Shown in pieces: positions 1 through 5,275 of a stretch of 5,275 nucleotides of DNA. Where the stretch lies: the NCBI GenBank assembly GCA_958445895.1, contig CAUCTV010000085.1:1-5275 (forward strand), written 5' to 3'. A program made the position numbers and the translations under genes. Below the pieces are notes generated by a model. It worked only from the letters and a program-made list of their open reading frames with translations, was not told the DNA's origin and did not search any database. Source of the stretch: an uncultured Collinsella sp. (GTDB taxonomy: Bacteria > Actinomycetota > Coriobacteriia > Coriobacteriales > Coriobacteriaceae). The number at the start of each line of letters is the position of its first letter. Position 1 is the first letter of the stretch.

Positions 1-249
1 GTGCACGCCGTCCTCGCTCGCGTAGGGCCAAATGCCCAGGTCGGGCAGGCAGCGGTCCCACTGCGGAAGGGTGTTTATCTGCAGTACGTTCATACCCTGC
101 TCGGCACGGCGGGTGAGGTAGTAGTCCCAATCGTCCTCGGTGATGCTCGTAAAGGCGCTCCAGCACGTATCGGCAAACCAAAAGAATGGTTTGCCGTCGC
201 AGAGGAACCCGTCCTCACGGGTATTGACGGTCAGTTTTCCCAAGCTCAT
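1..249 (-). CDS. DUF4038 (apiosidase-like) protein, N-terminal part, cut by window edge
   Basis: The first 83 codons of a minus-strand gene starting at 249 (ATG, protein MSLGKLTVNTREDGFLCDG) continue past the left edge. Visible features are an N-terminal beta-strand lead-in, then KPFFWFADTCWSAF at about residues 20-33, ITEDDWDYYLTRRAEQGMNVLQ at about 36-57, and a TLPQWDRCLPDL segment. This order matches the start of the DUF4038 TIM-barrel family, in which a 'PFFWLGDTAW' strand is followed by 'YL..R...GFNVIQ'. The family is named apiosidase-like after GH140 enzymes. The catalytic acids lie further downstream and cannot be seen here. The start is supported by the Shine-Dalgarno-like AGAAAGGTG at 254-262, with six bases between its AAAGG core and the ATG. 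No signal peptide is present, so the protein is probably cytoplasmic. It lies downstream of the PTS permease on the same strand but behind a terminator, and it has its own candidate promoter. Family assignment is fairly sure; the substrate is unknown. Confidence -1.
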   Translation of the reverse strand, partial: MSLGKLTVNTREDGFLCDGKPFFWFADTCWSAFTSITEDDWDYYLTRRAEQGMNVLQINTLPQWDRCLPDLGIWPYASEDGVH

Positions 250-307
250 ATGGCACCTTTCTCTTGGGGAGACTTGCTAGGAGGGAGGTAAAGAAGTCGC
301 CTGCCGC

Positions 308-316
308 ATTATCACA
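308..316 (-). promoter_or_regulatory. Candidate extended -10 promoter for the DUF4038 gene
   Basis: Read on the minus strand the sequence is TGTGATAAT. This is a TGn extension followed by GATAAT, which matches five of six bases of the -10 consensus. It lies between the upstream terminator and the DUF4038 start and would give a leader of roughly 50 bases. No good -35 hexamer sits 16-18 bases upstream, which is tolerable for extended -10 promoters. Position and motif are seen; promoter activity is inferred. Confidence -1.
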
Positions 317-388
317 GTAGGGTCTGCGGCTGCAGTTGCTCAGCTCAAATTGAACGCACGCGAAGCACAGGGCCCTTACGTCTCTCCT

Positions 389-438
389 AAAAAGTCTACA
401 GGAAGGCCCCGCCGGGCTTATGCCAAGCGGGGCCCTGT
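389..438 (-). terminator. Rho-independent terminator after the PTS permease gene
   Basis: On the minus strand, about 40 bases after the permease stop codon, GGCCCCGC (434-427) pairs perfectly with GCGGGGCC (412-405). ACAG (438-435) pairs with CTGT (401-398) below a 3-base bulge. The 14-base loop (413-426) can itself pair GGC with GCC. The stem is followed by AC and five Ts (393-389). This is a classical intrinsic terminator and implies that the permease and DUF4038 genes are mainly separate transcription units, though some read-through is possible. Confidence -1.
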
Positions 439-475
439 CGTGTAGGGGGTCTTATTTAGACCAAGGCCGGGGCGA

Positions 476-1903
476 CTAGGCCTCCATCTCGGCGAGCTCC
501 TCCTTGGAGAAGCCGGTGGCAAAGACGACGGCTGCTGCGATGACAAAGGAGATTGCCATACCGACGATAGCCCAGACGGTGTTCATCTGGCCGCCCTGCA
601 GGTAGTTGGTGAAGACCAGGAAGTTGGAGGCACCGCCGGCCAGGTAGTAGGTAACGCCCATGAGGCCGGAGAACACAGCGCCGATGGCACCGCCGATGAA
701 CATGCCGAGCATGGTGCGGCGGAAGCGCATGAGGATACCGAAGAGCGCGGGCTCGGTGACGCCGCCGGCGATGGCGGAGATGACGTAACCCAGGGCAAGA
801 CCCTTCTCGTCGGGGTTCTTCATCTTGAGGAAGGCGCCGAAGGCGCAGCCCCAGACAGCGGCCATAGCGCAGTTGGTGGAAACGAAGACGAAGGGATCGT
901 AGCCGGCGGCGATGATCTGAACCTGAGCGAGCAGGATAACGGGCATGTGCATGCCGCAAACCACGAAGAGCTGCCAGAAGGCGCCGAGGATGGCCATGAC
1001 GATCAGGATACCGATACCGCCAAGGTCAGCAAGACCAAAGAGGGCGTTGGCGATGAGGTTGCCGAGCTCGTTGCCGATCGGGGCAAGGACGATGAAGGCG
1101 ATAGGAATGGTGACGATCATGGTGCAGAACGGCGTGAAGACCGTGGAGAGCACGTCGGGCATGACCTTCTTAAAGAACTTCTCGACGAAGTAGAGGACCG
1201 GCACCGAAAGGATGATCGGCAGGACGGACTGCTGATAGTTGGCAGCGGCGATCTGGATGCCGTAGACCGAGATGATGCCGCCACCCTCCTGGGTTGCGAC
1301 GCTCACCACGGACGGGGCCATAAGGGCACCGCCGAGAAGCATACCGAGAACGGGGCTGGCGCCGAGCTTCTTAGCCGCAGCATAACCCAGGTAGATCGGG
1401 ATAAACGTAAACGTGGCCTCATACAGTGTGGTATAGAGGAACGTATAAGTCGGGTCGGTGTCCGAAATAACGCCCAGCATGGTGGGGCCAAGGACAGCCG
1501 CGATGGTGCGGAACAGACCGCCGGCCATGAGCAGCGGGATCAGCTGGGTCATGGAGCCCGACAGATAGTCAAGGATGATGTTGGGCAGGTTCTTGAGCTC
1601 GAACTTCTCCTTGGGAGCATCGAGATTCTCGTCAACGGCGGCACCCTGCTTGACGCCGGAGATGGCGACGAACTCGGTGAGCACCTTGGGCACGTTCTGG
1701 CCGATGATGACCTGGAGCTGGCTGCCGGCGAACTGGCAACCCAGAACACCCTTGACCTTCTTGATCTTCTCCACGTCGGCCTTGCTGTTATCCTTGAGCG
1801 TCAGACGCAAGCGCGTCATGCAGTTGGTGGCGACGGTAACATTCTCCGCACCGCCCACGAGCTCGAGGACATCGGTGGCAATCTGTTTGTTATCTACTGC
1901 CAT
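476..1903 (-). CDS. PTS sugar transporter EIIBC, beta-glucoside/sucrose-type superfamily
   Basis: This 475-residue membrane permease imports and phosphorylates a sugar using phosphate relayed from HPr and EIIA. The N-terminal EIIB domain (about 1-83) has LVGGAENV followed by ATNCMTRLRL; Cys28 is the expected phosphorylated residue, and LQVIIGQNV lies at about 63-71. A charged linker (about 84-104) leads to an EIIC domain with about ten hydrophobic segments. These include CGMHMPV (His319) and AGGVTEPALFG (Glu384), corresponding to the family's conserved 'GITEPA' sugar-site motif. The protein ends at FSKEELAEMEA, so it has no EIIA domain; EIIA must come from another gene, as for E. coli AscF and MurP, which are of similar length. 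An in-frame ATG at 1918 exists, but the 1903 ATG is preferred because GGGGAGGGG sits just before it. Fold and role are secure. The sugar is not: a beta-glucoside is the default guess, and sucrose, trehalose or amino-sugar types remain possible. Confidence -1.
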   Translation of the reverse strand: MAVDNKQIATDVLELVGGAENVTVATNCMTRLRLTLKDNSKADVEKIKKVKGVLGCQFAGSQLQVIIGQNVPKVLTEFVAISGVKQGAAVDENLDAPKEKFELKNLPNIILDYLSGSMTQLIPLLMAGGLFRTIAAVLGPTMLGVISDTDPTYTFLYTTLYEATFTFIPIYLGYAAAKKLGASPVLGMLLGGALMAPSVVSVATQEGGGIISVYGIQIAAANYQQSVLPIILSVPVLYFVEKFFKKVMPDVLSTVFTPFCTMIVTIPIAFIVLAPIGNELGNLIANALFGLADLGGIGILIVMAILGAFWQLFVVCGMHMPVILLAQVQIIAAGYDPFVFVSTNCAMAAVWGCAFGAFLKMKNPDEKGLALGYVISAIAGGVTEPALFGILMRFRRTMLGMFIGGAIGAVFSGLMGVTYYLAGGASNFLVFTNYLQGGQMNTVWAIVGMAISFVIAAAVVFATGFSKEELAEMEA

Positions 1904-1907
1904 GGGA

Positions 1908-1916
1908 CCCCTCCCC
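1908..1916 (-). promoter_or_regulatory. Ribosome binding site that sets the permease start
   Basis: On the minus strand GGGGAGGGG ends four bases before the ATG at 1903, and its GGAGG core is six bases from that ATG. The alternative ATG at 1918 overlaps this site and has no purine-rich sequence upstream. The start giving MAVDNKQIATDVLELV is therefore chosen. Confidence -1.
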
Positions 1917-1926
1917 ATATCATCGT

Positions 1927-1952
1927 GTGCCTACCCGTTTGGGCGTAGGCAC
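1927..1952 (-). promoter_or_regulatory. Hairpin in the leader/operator region of the permease gene
   Basis: GTGCCTAC (1927-1934) and GTAGGCAC (1945-1952) are a perfect 8-bp inverted repeat around a 10-base centre, which can add two further G-C pairs past one bulged base. The structure ends 24 bases upstream of the permease ATG, so it is probably in the untranslated leader. No T-run follows it in either direction, so it is not an intrinsic terminator. It could be an operator, an RNA-stability element or a protein-binding leader structure. It does not resemble the ribonucleic antiterminator sequence used by BglG/LicT proteins. Confidence -1.
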
Positions 1953-2009
1953 GCCTTTGGCCCGGCGGCTATAACCCCTTACGGCTGCCGAGCCCTTGGA
2001 TACGCTGTC

Positions 2010-2026
2010 GTAAACAATTTGTTTAC
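2010..2026. promoter_or_regulatory. Palindromic operator candidate A (GTAAACA-ATT-TGTTTAC)
   Basis: Seven-base arms are perfectly complementary around a three-base centre. It is the copy nearest the permease gene, about 107 bases upstream of its start codon. Two more GTTTAC half-sites follow at 2032-2037 and 2046-2051, both in the orientation of this palindrome's right arm. It is probably a dimer-binding site of a transcription factor. The family of that factor cannot be read from the motif, although repeated TGTTT elements are known from some DeoR-type sugar regulators. Confidence -1.
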
Positions 2027-2077
2027 TGAACGTTTACGGGCTTTAGTTTACACGGAGTGCCTGATTTGTGGCGATTT

Positions 2078-2146
2078 TGCCGTCTGGAGTCCGGTGAACG
2101 GTAGGAAATCGGGGGTAAGCGTATTTAGACGGCAGAAGATCGTCTA
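2078..2146. repeat. Overlapping inverted repeats (three mutually exclusive segments)
   Basis: TGCCGTCT (2078-2085) is the perfect complement of AGACGGCA (2127-2134). The same segment, read as TAGACG (2126-2131), is the perfect complement of CGTCTA (2141-2146). A transcript of either strand could form one hairpin or the other, but not both. No T-run follows either stem. The arms are only 6-8 bp, so chance is possible. Confidence -1.
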
Positions 2147-2247
2147 TTTGACCAGATATTGATATAGGGCTATTTACATGGGCTTTTCTTTTGATAAACA
2201 CCTTTGTAACGAGCTCGCTCATCAACAAAAGTCCTGCTAGTTAATAG

Positions 2248-2261
2248 TAAACATATGTTTA
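2248..2261. promoter_or_regulatory. Palindromic operator candidate B (TAAACA-TA-TGTTTA)
   Basis: This is a perfect 14-bp palindrome with two further matching outer pairs beyond one mismatch (2245-2246 with 2263-2264). Its centre spacing is two bases, against three in copy A and zero in copy C. It lies about 130 bases upstream of the hydrolase start. Confidence -1.
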
Positions 2262-2329
2262 GTAGTTCATGGCGTGTTCAGCTTTACCGTTTACCGAGTT
2301 CATCTGCTCATTCTACAGTTCTGCATTAA

Positions 2330-2345
2330 ACTAAACATGTTTAGT
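2330..2345. promoter_or_regulatory. Palindromic operator candidate C (ACTAAACATGTTTAGT)
   Basis: This is a perfect 16-bp palindrome with no central spacer, about 47 bases upstream of the hydrolase ATG. The right arm TGTTTAGT is repeated directly at 2361-2368, 23 bases downstream. Its position close to the hydrolase start fits a repressor operator or leader site. Confidence -1.
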
Positions 2346-2392
2346 CTGTATTGCCGCCCTTGTTTAGTACTTGCGGCACAAAGGAGTAGCTC

Positions 2393-3730
2393 ATGGAACT
2401 CAAATCGTGTACCTACGCAACCGTCACCGCACTGGGCGATTTTGGCCCCTGGATCAACAAAGTGGTGCTCGACCTGCCGTGCGTTGTGCGCGCCAACGAC
2501 GTGAACGAGCACACGTTCAATATCTACTGTGCCCGCCACGAGCGCGCCGGCGAGGTTCTGATGCGCAAGGAGCACGGCGCCGATCACGCCGCGCCCTCCG
2601 TGGGCTACGTGCCGGTGCTCGCCGCCTACCCCTGCGATGAGAACGGTCAGCGCCTGCCCAAGGGCACACACGTAGCGCTCGAGACGCCCGAGGTGCGTCT
2701 CACCAAAGAGATCGAGGGTGGCGTGCTGGGTTCGCGCTATATAGAGAACCACCTGCGCGTGACGCAGCTTGTGGCGCTCCCGGGCGAAGACGGCGATGAC
2801 CCCACCGCGGGCCTCGTCTTCGACCGCAGCCGCGGCGACATCTGCCCCGCGCTCAAGGGCTGGCATAACGCCGTGCAGCAGACGCCCGTCGACGGCATCG
2901 CGCTCGAGTACGGCTATTTTGAGCCGAGCTTTGAGCCCGCTGACTCCGCGCTCTTCAACCCGTTCGCGCCCAAGGACACGCCCGCCGTCGAGAAGGCGCC
3001 GCTGGTCGTGTACCTGCACGGCGCCGGCGAGGGCAAGGGCGCCACGCAGGGCGAGGGCGCGACGCGTGCCTACACCGGCAACCGCGTGACAGCGCTCTCA
3101 CAAAAGCAGATCCAGCGCTACTTTGGCGGCTTTGCCTGGGTGCTCGTGCCGCAGTCGCCCACCTTTTGGATGGACAACGGCGTCGAGCAGCTCGGTCGCT
3201 CCAACCAGAGCATCTACTCCCCCGTGCTCAAGGCGCTCATCGACGAGTTTGTCGCCGAGCATGCCGACCGCATCGACACCGATCGCATCGTGGTCGCCGG
3301 CCTTTCCAACGGCGGCTTTATGACCCTGCGTCTGTGCGCCGACTACCCCGATTTCTTCGCCGCGGGCCTTCCCTGCTGCGCGCCGTGGTACAACGCCACA
3401 GACGAGGACGTGGCCGCACTCGCCAAGACGCCGCTGTGGTTTACGCACTCCAAGGGCGACGAGCTCGTGTGCCCGCAGCAGACGGTGCTACCGCTCACGG
3501 CGCGCCTGCGTGATGCCGGCGCCAACGTGCACCTCACCTACTTTAGCCATGTCGAGGACCTGACCGGCGTGTACCGCGAGGCCGACGGCTCGGCCAAGAA
3601 GACGTTCAATCACGGCGTGTGGATCCACCAGTTCAACGACCTGTGTTATCAAGACTTCGACGGGGGCAACGTACTCATCGACGGCGAGTCGGTGGGCTGC
3701 TGGGAGTGGTCGGCCAGGGTTTCGAGGTAA
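2393..3730 (+). CDS. Alpha/beta-hydrolase, prolyl-oligopeptidase/esterase type
   Basis: This is a 445-residue serine hydrolase. The C-terminal half (about 200-440) is an alpha/beta-hydrolase core. PLVVYLHGAGEG (203-214) supplies the oxyanion region, VAGLSNGG (301-308) is the nucleophile elbow with Ser305, THSKGDELV (351-359) carries the probable acid Asp356, and FNHGVWIH (405-412) carries the probable His407. The N-terminal half (about 1-185) is rich in predicted strands and has no recognisable catalytic motif. It resembles the accessory Ig-like N-domain of EstA-type esterases and 'predicted peptidase' proteins. There is no signal peptide or transmembrane segment, so it is cytoplasmic. The start is fixed by AAAGGAG at 2380-2386, six bases before the ATG. 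Its divergence from a sugar permease suggests removal of acyl groups from imported glycosides, but peptidase activity cannot be excluded. The hydrolase call is firm; the substrate is inferred. Confidence -1.
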   Translation: MELKSCTYATVTALGDFGPWINKVVLDLPCVVRANDVNEHTFNIYCARHERAGEVLMRKEHGADHAAPSVGYVPVLAAYPCDENGQRLPKGTHVALETPEVRLTKEIEGGVLGSRYIENHLRVTQLVALPGEDGDDPTAGLVFDRSRGDICPALKGWHNAVQQTPVDGIALEYGYFEPSFEPADSALFNPFAPKDTPAVEKAPLVVYLHGAGEGKGATQGEGATRAYTGNRVTALSQKQIQRYFGGFAWVLVPQSPTFWMDNGVEQLGRSNQSIYSPVLKALIDEFVAEHADRIDTDRIVVAGLSNGGFMTLRLCADYPDFFAAGLPCCAPWYNATDEDVAALAKTPLWFTHSKGDELVCPQQTVLPLTARLRDAGANVHLTYFSHVEDLTGVYREADGSAKKTFNHGVWIHQFNDLCYQDFDGGNVLIDGESVGCWEWSARVSR

Positions 3731-3740
3731 CCATTCCATC

Positions 3741-3865
3741 GGGTGCCCCGCCCTTTAGTTTTGTGAACGTCCTCGCGCATGGGCCCGTTCATCCTGCTCC
3801 TTCGGAGCATCGGATAAACGGGCCCGCGCTGCGGAATGTTCACAAAACTAAAGGGCGGGGCACCC
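3741..3865. repeat. 125-bp near-perfect palindrome (MITE-like or long-hairpin element)
   Basis: The outer arms are 28 bp and perfectly complementary: 3741-3768 begins GGGTGCCCCGCCC and ends TTTTGTGAAC, and 3838-3865 is its exact reverse complement. Inside is a symmetric, poorly paired 12/12 segment (3769-3780 and 3826-3837). Next come a 14/14 stem with one mismatch (GGGCCCGTT plus ATCC; 3781-3794 and 3812-3825) and a terminal TGCTCC-TTC-GGAGCA hairpin (3795-3809). The element fills the gap ten bases after the hydrolase stop codon. No T-run follows it on either strand, so it is not a standard intrinsic terminator, though it may halt or protect transcripts. Terminal inverted repeats of this length suggest a miniature mobile or dispersed intergenic repeat. 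No clear target-site duplication flanks it. Confidence -1.
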
Positions 3866-3995
3866 TGAGTTAACGTTGTTCGAAACGCTGGCCGGGCGCT
3901 TCCGGCGGGCCGCTGGGTCGGTGGCGATGGGGACGTGGGTCCCGTCTTGCCTTGTGCGTAACTGGCTGAAAAAAATCGTGGTTGGAGTTGTTCCT

Positions 3996-5275
3996 ATGTC
4001 TCAGAATTTGACTCGGGTGATTGTCACCACCGATATGGAAGTCGATGATATGAACTCTCTGGTTCACTTGGCTCTGTATCTCAATGTGCTCGATGTGCAG
4101 GCTGTGGTGTACACGGCTTCGCAATATCACTTTCTTGGCGATGGTGTCCATACGCTGGGCGAGGTGAATCCGCGTTGGCGGACCAAAGGCGTGCGCTCCT
4201 ATACCTGGGACGTCGTTCCGCACGAGCCCGACCCCGAAGCTGGCTCGCTCATGGAGTACCGCCCATTCCCCGAGGGTTGGATCGAAAGCCTGTGGAGCAA
4301 TGAGTATGCCCAGGCCTGGCCACAGCTCAACGCTAACGCCGCTGCCGCCGGCGAGCCGCCCTTCCCCACGCCCGCTCAGATGATCGAGCGCACCTATATG
4401 GGCAACGCCGCCTTTGAGGGCGACGTGCGCGAGGAAACGCCCGGTTCGCGCGTCATCGCCGACGCCATCATGGATGACGATCCCCGCACGCTGTGGCTGC
4501 TCAGCTGGGGCGGTATGAACACTATCGTTCGCGCCCTCATGAGTATTTCCGAACGCTATCGCGCCACACCCGAGTGGCCCGCCGTTCAGCAGCGGATCTA
4601 TCAGAAGGTGCGCGTGATGGGGGTTGCCAATGGCGTAGGCCAGGACAACTCATGGCTCGACCATGGGCGCGAGCTCTTTCCCAAGCTCGTCTTTTGGCGC
4701 GTGCCCTATAGGTATGGCGGCTATGTCGACGCCAAGACGGCTCAGCCCGATACGCTGCGGCTGTTTAAGGCTCCTTGGCCTGCACAGAACCTCACGCAGG
4801 GCAACGGCCCCCTCATGGCGCGCTATATGCTCTATGGCGATGGCAAGGTCTACGAAAACGAGCCCGAGCGCTTTCAGTTTGGCAAGCATGCCCGTCTGGA
4901 TTGGGGTCTGGAAGGCATGCCCGCGATGCAGTTTGAGCGCGGCGACTTTATGGCCGAAGGTGACAGCATGACCTATATTCCGCTGCTGCCGTTTGGCCTG
5001 CGCGGTATCGACGACCCCGACTTCGATACGCTACTCGGCCGCATGTTTCATGATGGGCGCCCCAATGCAGGCGCACCCACCGATTTTGCCGCCATCAGCA
5101 CGCCTGCAGACGACAACCCCAATCCCTTCCTGCGCGCCTATCAGGAAGACTTTGCCGCCCGCGCGCAATGGTGCGCCCATGATCCGGCAGCCTGCTCGCA
5201 CCCGGCGCATGTTGTCGAAGCTGCGGCCGATCGCAGCGCCGTAGCCGGCGAGAGCGTCGCCCTTGCAGCGACCAT
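3996..5275 (+). CDS. DUF1593 / Sde182-like nucleoside-hydrolase-fold protein, 3' end cut
   Basis: The gene is open from ATG 3996 to the right edge: 426 whole codons, no stop. GGAG at 3984-3987 lies eight bases before the ATG. The N-terminal strand RVIVTTDMEVDDMNSL (7-22) matches the family signature 'RVIVLTDIxNEPDDxxSL', with Asp13, Glu15, Asp17 and Asp18 as likely metal or ribose ligands by analogy with nucleoside hydrolases. WLLSWGGMNTIVRAL (167-181) corresponds to the family's 'GGTNTLAQAL' segment, and FMAEGDSMTYIPLLPFGLRG (318-337) is another family block. From about 390, QWCAHDPAACSHPAHV and then VAGESVALAA look like the start of the C-terminal beta-sandwich domain of Sde182-like proteins. 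Related proteins are often exported; this one has no signal peptide. It is codirectional with the hydrolase, 265 bp downstream and separated by the palindrome, so co-transcription is uncertain. Family placement is good; the biochemical reaction is unknown. Confidence -1.
   Translation, partial: MSQNLTRVIVTTDMEVDDMNSLVHLALYLNVLDVQAVVYTASQYHFLGDGVHTLGEVNPRWRTKGVRSYTWDVVPHEPDPEAGSLMEYRPFPEGWIESLWSNEYAQAWPQLNANAAAAGEPPFPTPAQMIERTYMGNAAFEGDVREETPGSRVIADAIMDDDPRTLWLLSWGGMNTIVRALMSISERYRATPEWPAVQQRIYQKVRVMGVANGVGQDNSWLDHGRELFPKLVFWRVPYRYGGYVDAKTAQPDTLRLFKAPWPAQNLTQGNGPLMARYMLYGDGKVYENEPERFQFGKHARLDWGLEGMPAMQFERGDFMAEGDSMTYIPLLPFGLRGIDDPDFDTLLGRMFHDGRPNAGAPTDFAAISTPADDNPNPFLRAYQEDFAARAQWCAHDPAACSHPAHVVEAAADRSAVAGESVALAAT

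Larger units (their letters stand above)
1904..2392. other. Divergent control region between permease and hydrolase genes
   Basis: This 489-bp stretch has no convincing gene and is visibly richer in A+T than its flanks, especially at about 2010-2390. It must carry promoters for both the leftward permease and the rightward hydrolase, although no strong -35/-10 pair is evident on either strand. It contains three palindromes of the TAAACA/TGTTTA type (listed separately). Isolated half-sites are GTTTAC at 2032-2037, 2046-2051 and 2289-2294, TAAACA at 2195-2200 and TGTTTA at 2361-2366. The last lies only about 14 bases before the hydrolase ribosome binding site (AAAGGAG, 2380-2386). Confidence -1.

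Noticed and set aside
1..291. Plus-strand open frame at the left edge
   Set aside because: The opposite strand reads as a clear DUF4038 N-terminus with a ribosome binding site, so this frame is its shadow.
947..1948. Long plus-strand open frame (333 codons) opposite the permease gene
   Set aside because: It is the antisense shadow of a clear EIIBC gene in GC-rich DNA. Its predicted protein is low-complexity, rich in D, G, E and H, with no family resemblance. Other long frames at 1575-2162 and 456-959 are rejected for the same reason.
2148..2176. Possible rightward promoter: TTGACC, 17-base spacer, TATTTA
   Set aside because: The -35 hexamer and spacing are good, but the -10 matches only three of six bases and lacks the final T, so it is not listed as a feature. 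It remains the best candidate on the plus strand, and would give a leader of about 210 bases containing palindromes B and C.
2043..2228. Minus-strand 61-codon open frame in the control region
   Set aside because: There is a weak AGGA nine bases upstream of its ATG, but the product has no recognisable features and the frame lies across the region expected to contain promoters and operators. It could be a small gene, but nothing beyond openness supports it.
2300..3019. Minus-strand open frame of 239 codons
   Set aside because: It lies antisense to the start of the hydrolase gene, whose protein has a full catalytic triad and a good ribosome binding site. The antisense product has no recognisable motif.
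3649..3873. Overlapping open frames across the palindrome on both strands, both encoding VHKTKGRGT
   Set aside because: The shared peptide is a direct result of the inverted repeat being read in the same frame from both strands. Neither frame has a ribosome binding site or family resemblance.
3721..3884. Target-site duplication flanking the 125-bp palindrome
   Set aside because: I compared the flanks (CCATTCCATC on the left, TGAGTTAACG on the right) and saw no direct repeat. TTCGA at 3721-3725 and TCGAA at 3880-3884 are partly complementary, but the sequence between them and the arms does not pair.
3891..3943. Short hairpins GCCGG/CCGGC and GGGAC/GTCCC upstream of the DUF1593 gene
   Set aside because: Both are 5-bp stems in GC-rich sequence without a T-run, as expected by chance.
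1..5275. CRISPR array, tRNA, rRNA or transposase gene
   Set aside because: No regularly spaced direct repeats, tRNA-like cloverleaf or transposase-like protein was seen on either strand.

Overview
The window is GC-rich and carries genes typical of a gut actinobacterial sugar-utilisation locus. Codon use, the PTS/glycosidase/esterase mix and cytoplasmic (signal-less) versions of these enzymes suggest Coriobacteriia, most likely Collinsella or a relative. That assignment is inference from style; no rRNA or marker gene is present.

Layout. On the minus strand, reading leftward from about 1.9 kb, lies a complete PTS EIIBC sugar permease of the glucose/beta-glucoside superfamily (476-1903). It is followed by a rho-independent terminator (389-438), and then by a separately promoted gene whose first 83 codons are in the window (1-249) and which encodes a DUF4038 (apiosidase-like) protein. 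On the plus strand, reading rightward, lie an alpha/beta-hydrolase (2393-3730) with an intact Ser-Asp-His triad, a 125-bp near-perfect palindrome (3741-3865), and a DUF1593/Sde182-like nucleoside-hydrolase-fold protein that runs off the right edge (3996-5275). Both edge genes are incomplete.

The two arms diverge from a 489-bp AT-richer control region (1904-2392). It holds three perfect palindromes built from the same half-site, TAAACA/TGTTTA, at 2010-2026, 2248-2261 and 2330-2345, plus several isolated half-sites. It also holds a leader hairpin just upstream of the permease and a set of mutually exclusive inverted repeats. No regulator gene is in the window.

Working picture (inference): a glycoside enters by phosphorylation through the EIIBC, with EIIA supplied from elsewhere. 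Cytoplasmic enzymes then act on it: a glycosidase-like DUF4038 protein, an esterase-like hydrolase that could remove acyl groups, and a DUF1593 protein of unproven activity. One regulator reading the repeated TAAACA motif could control both arms. The substrate is unknown. The most unusual non-coding item is the 125-bp palindrome with 28-bp perfect arms, which looks like a small repeat element or MITE, or a very long RNA hairpin, rather than an ordinary terminator.
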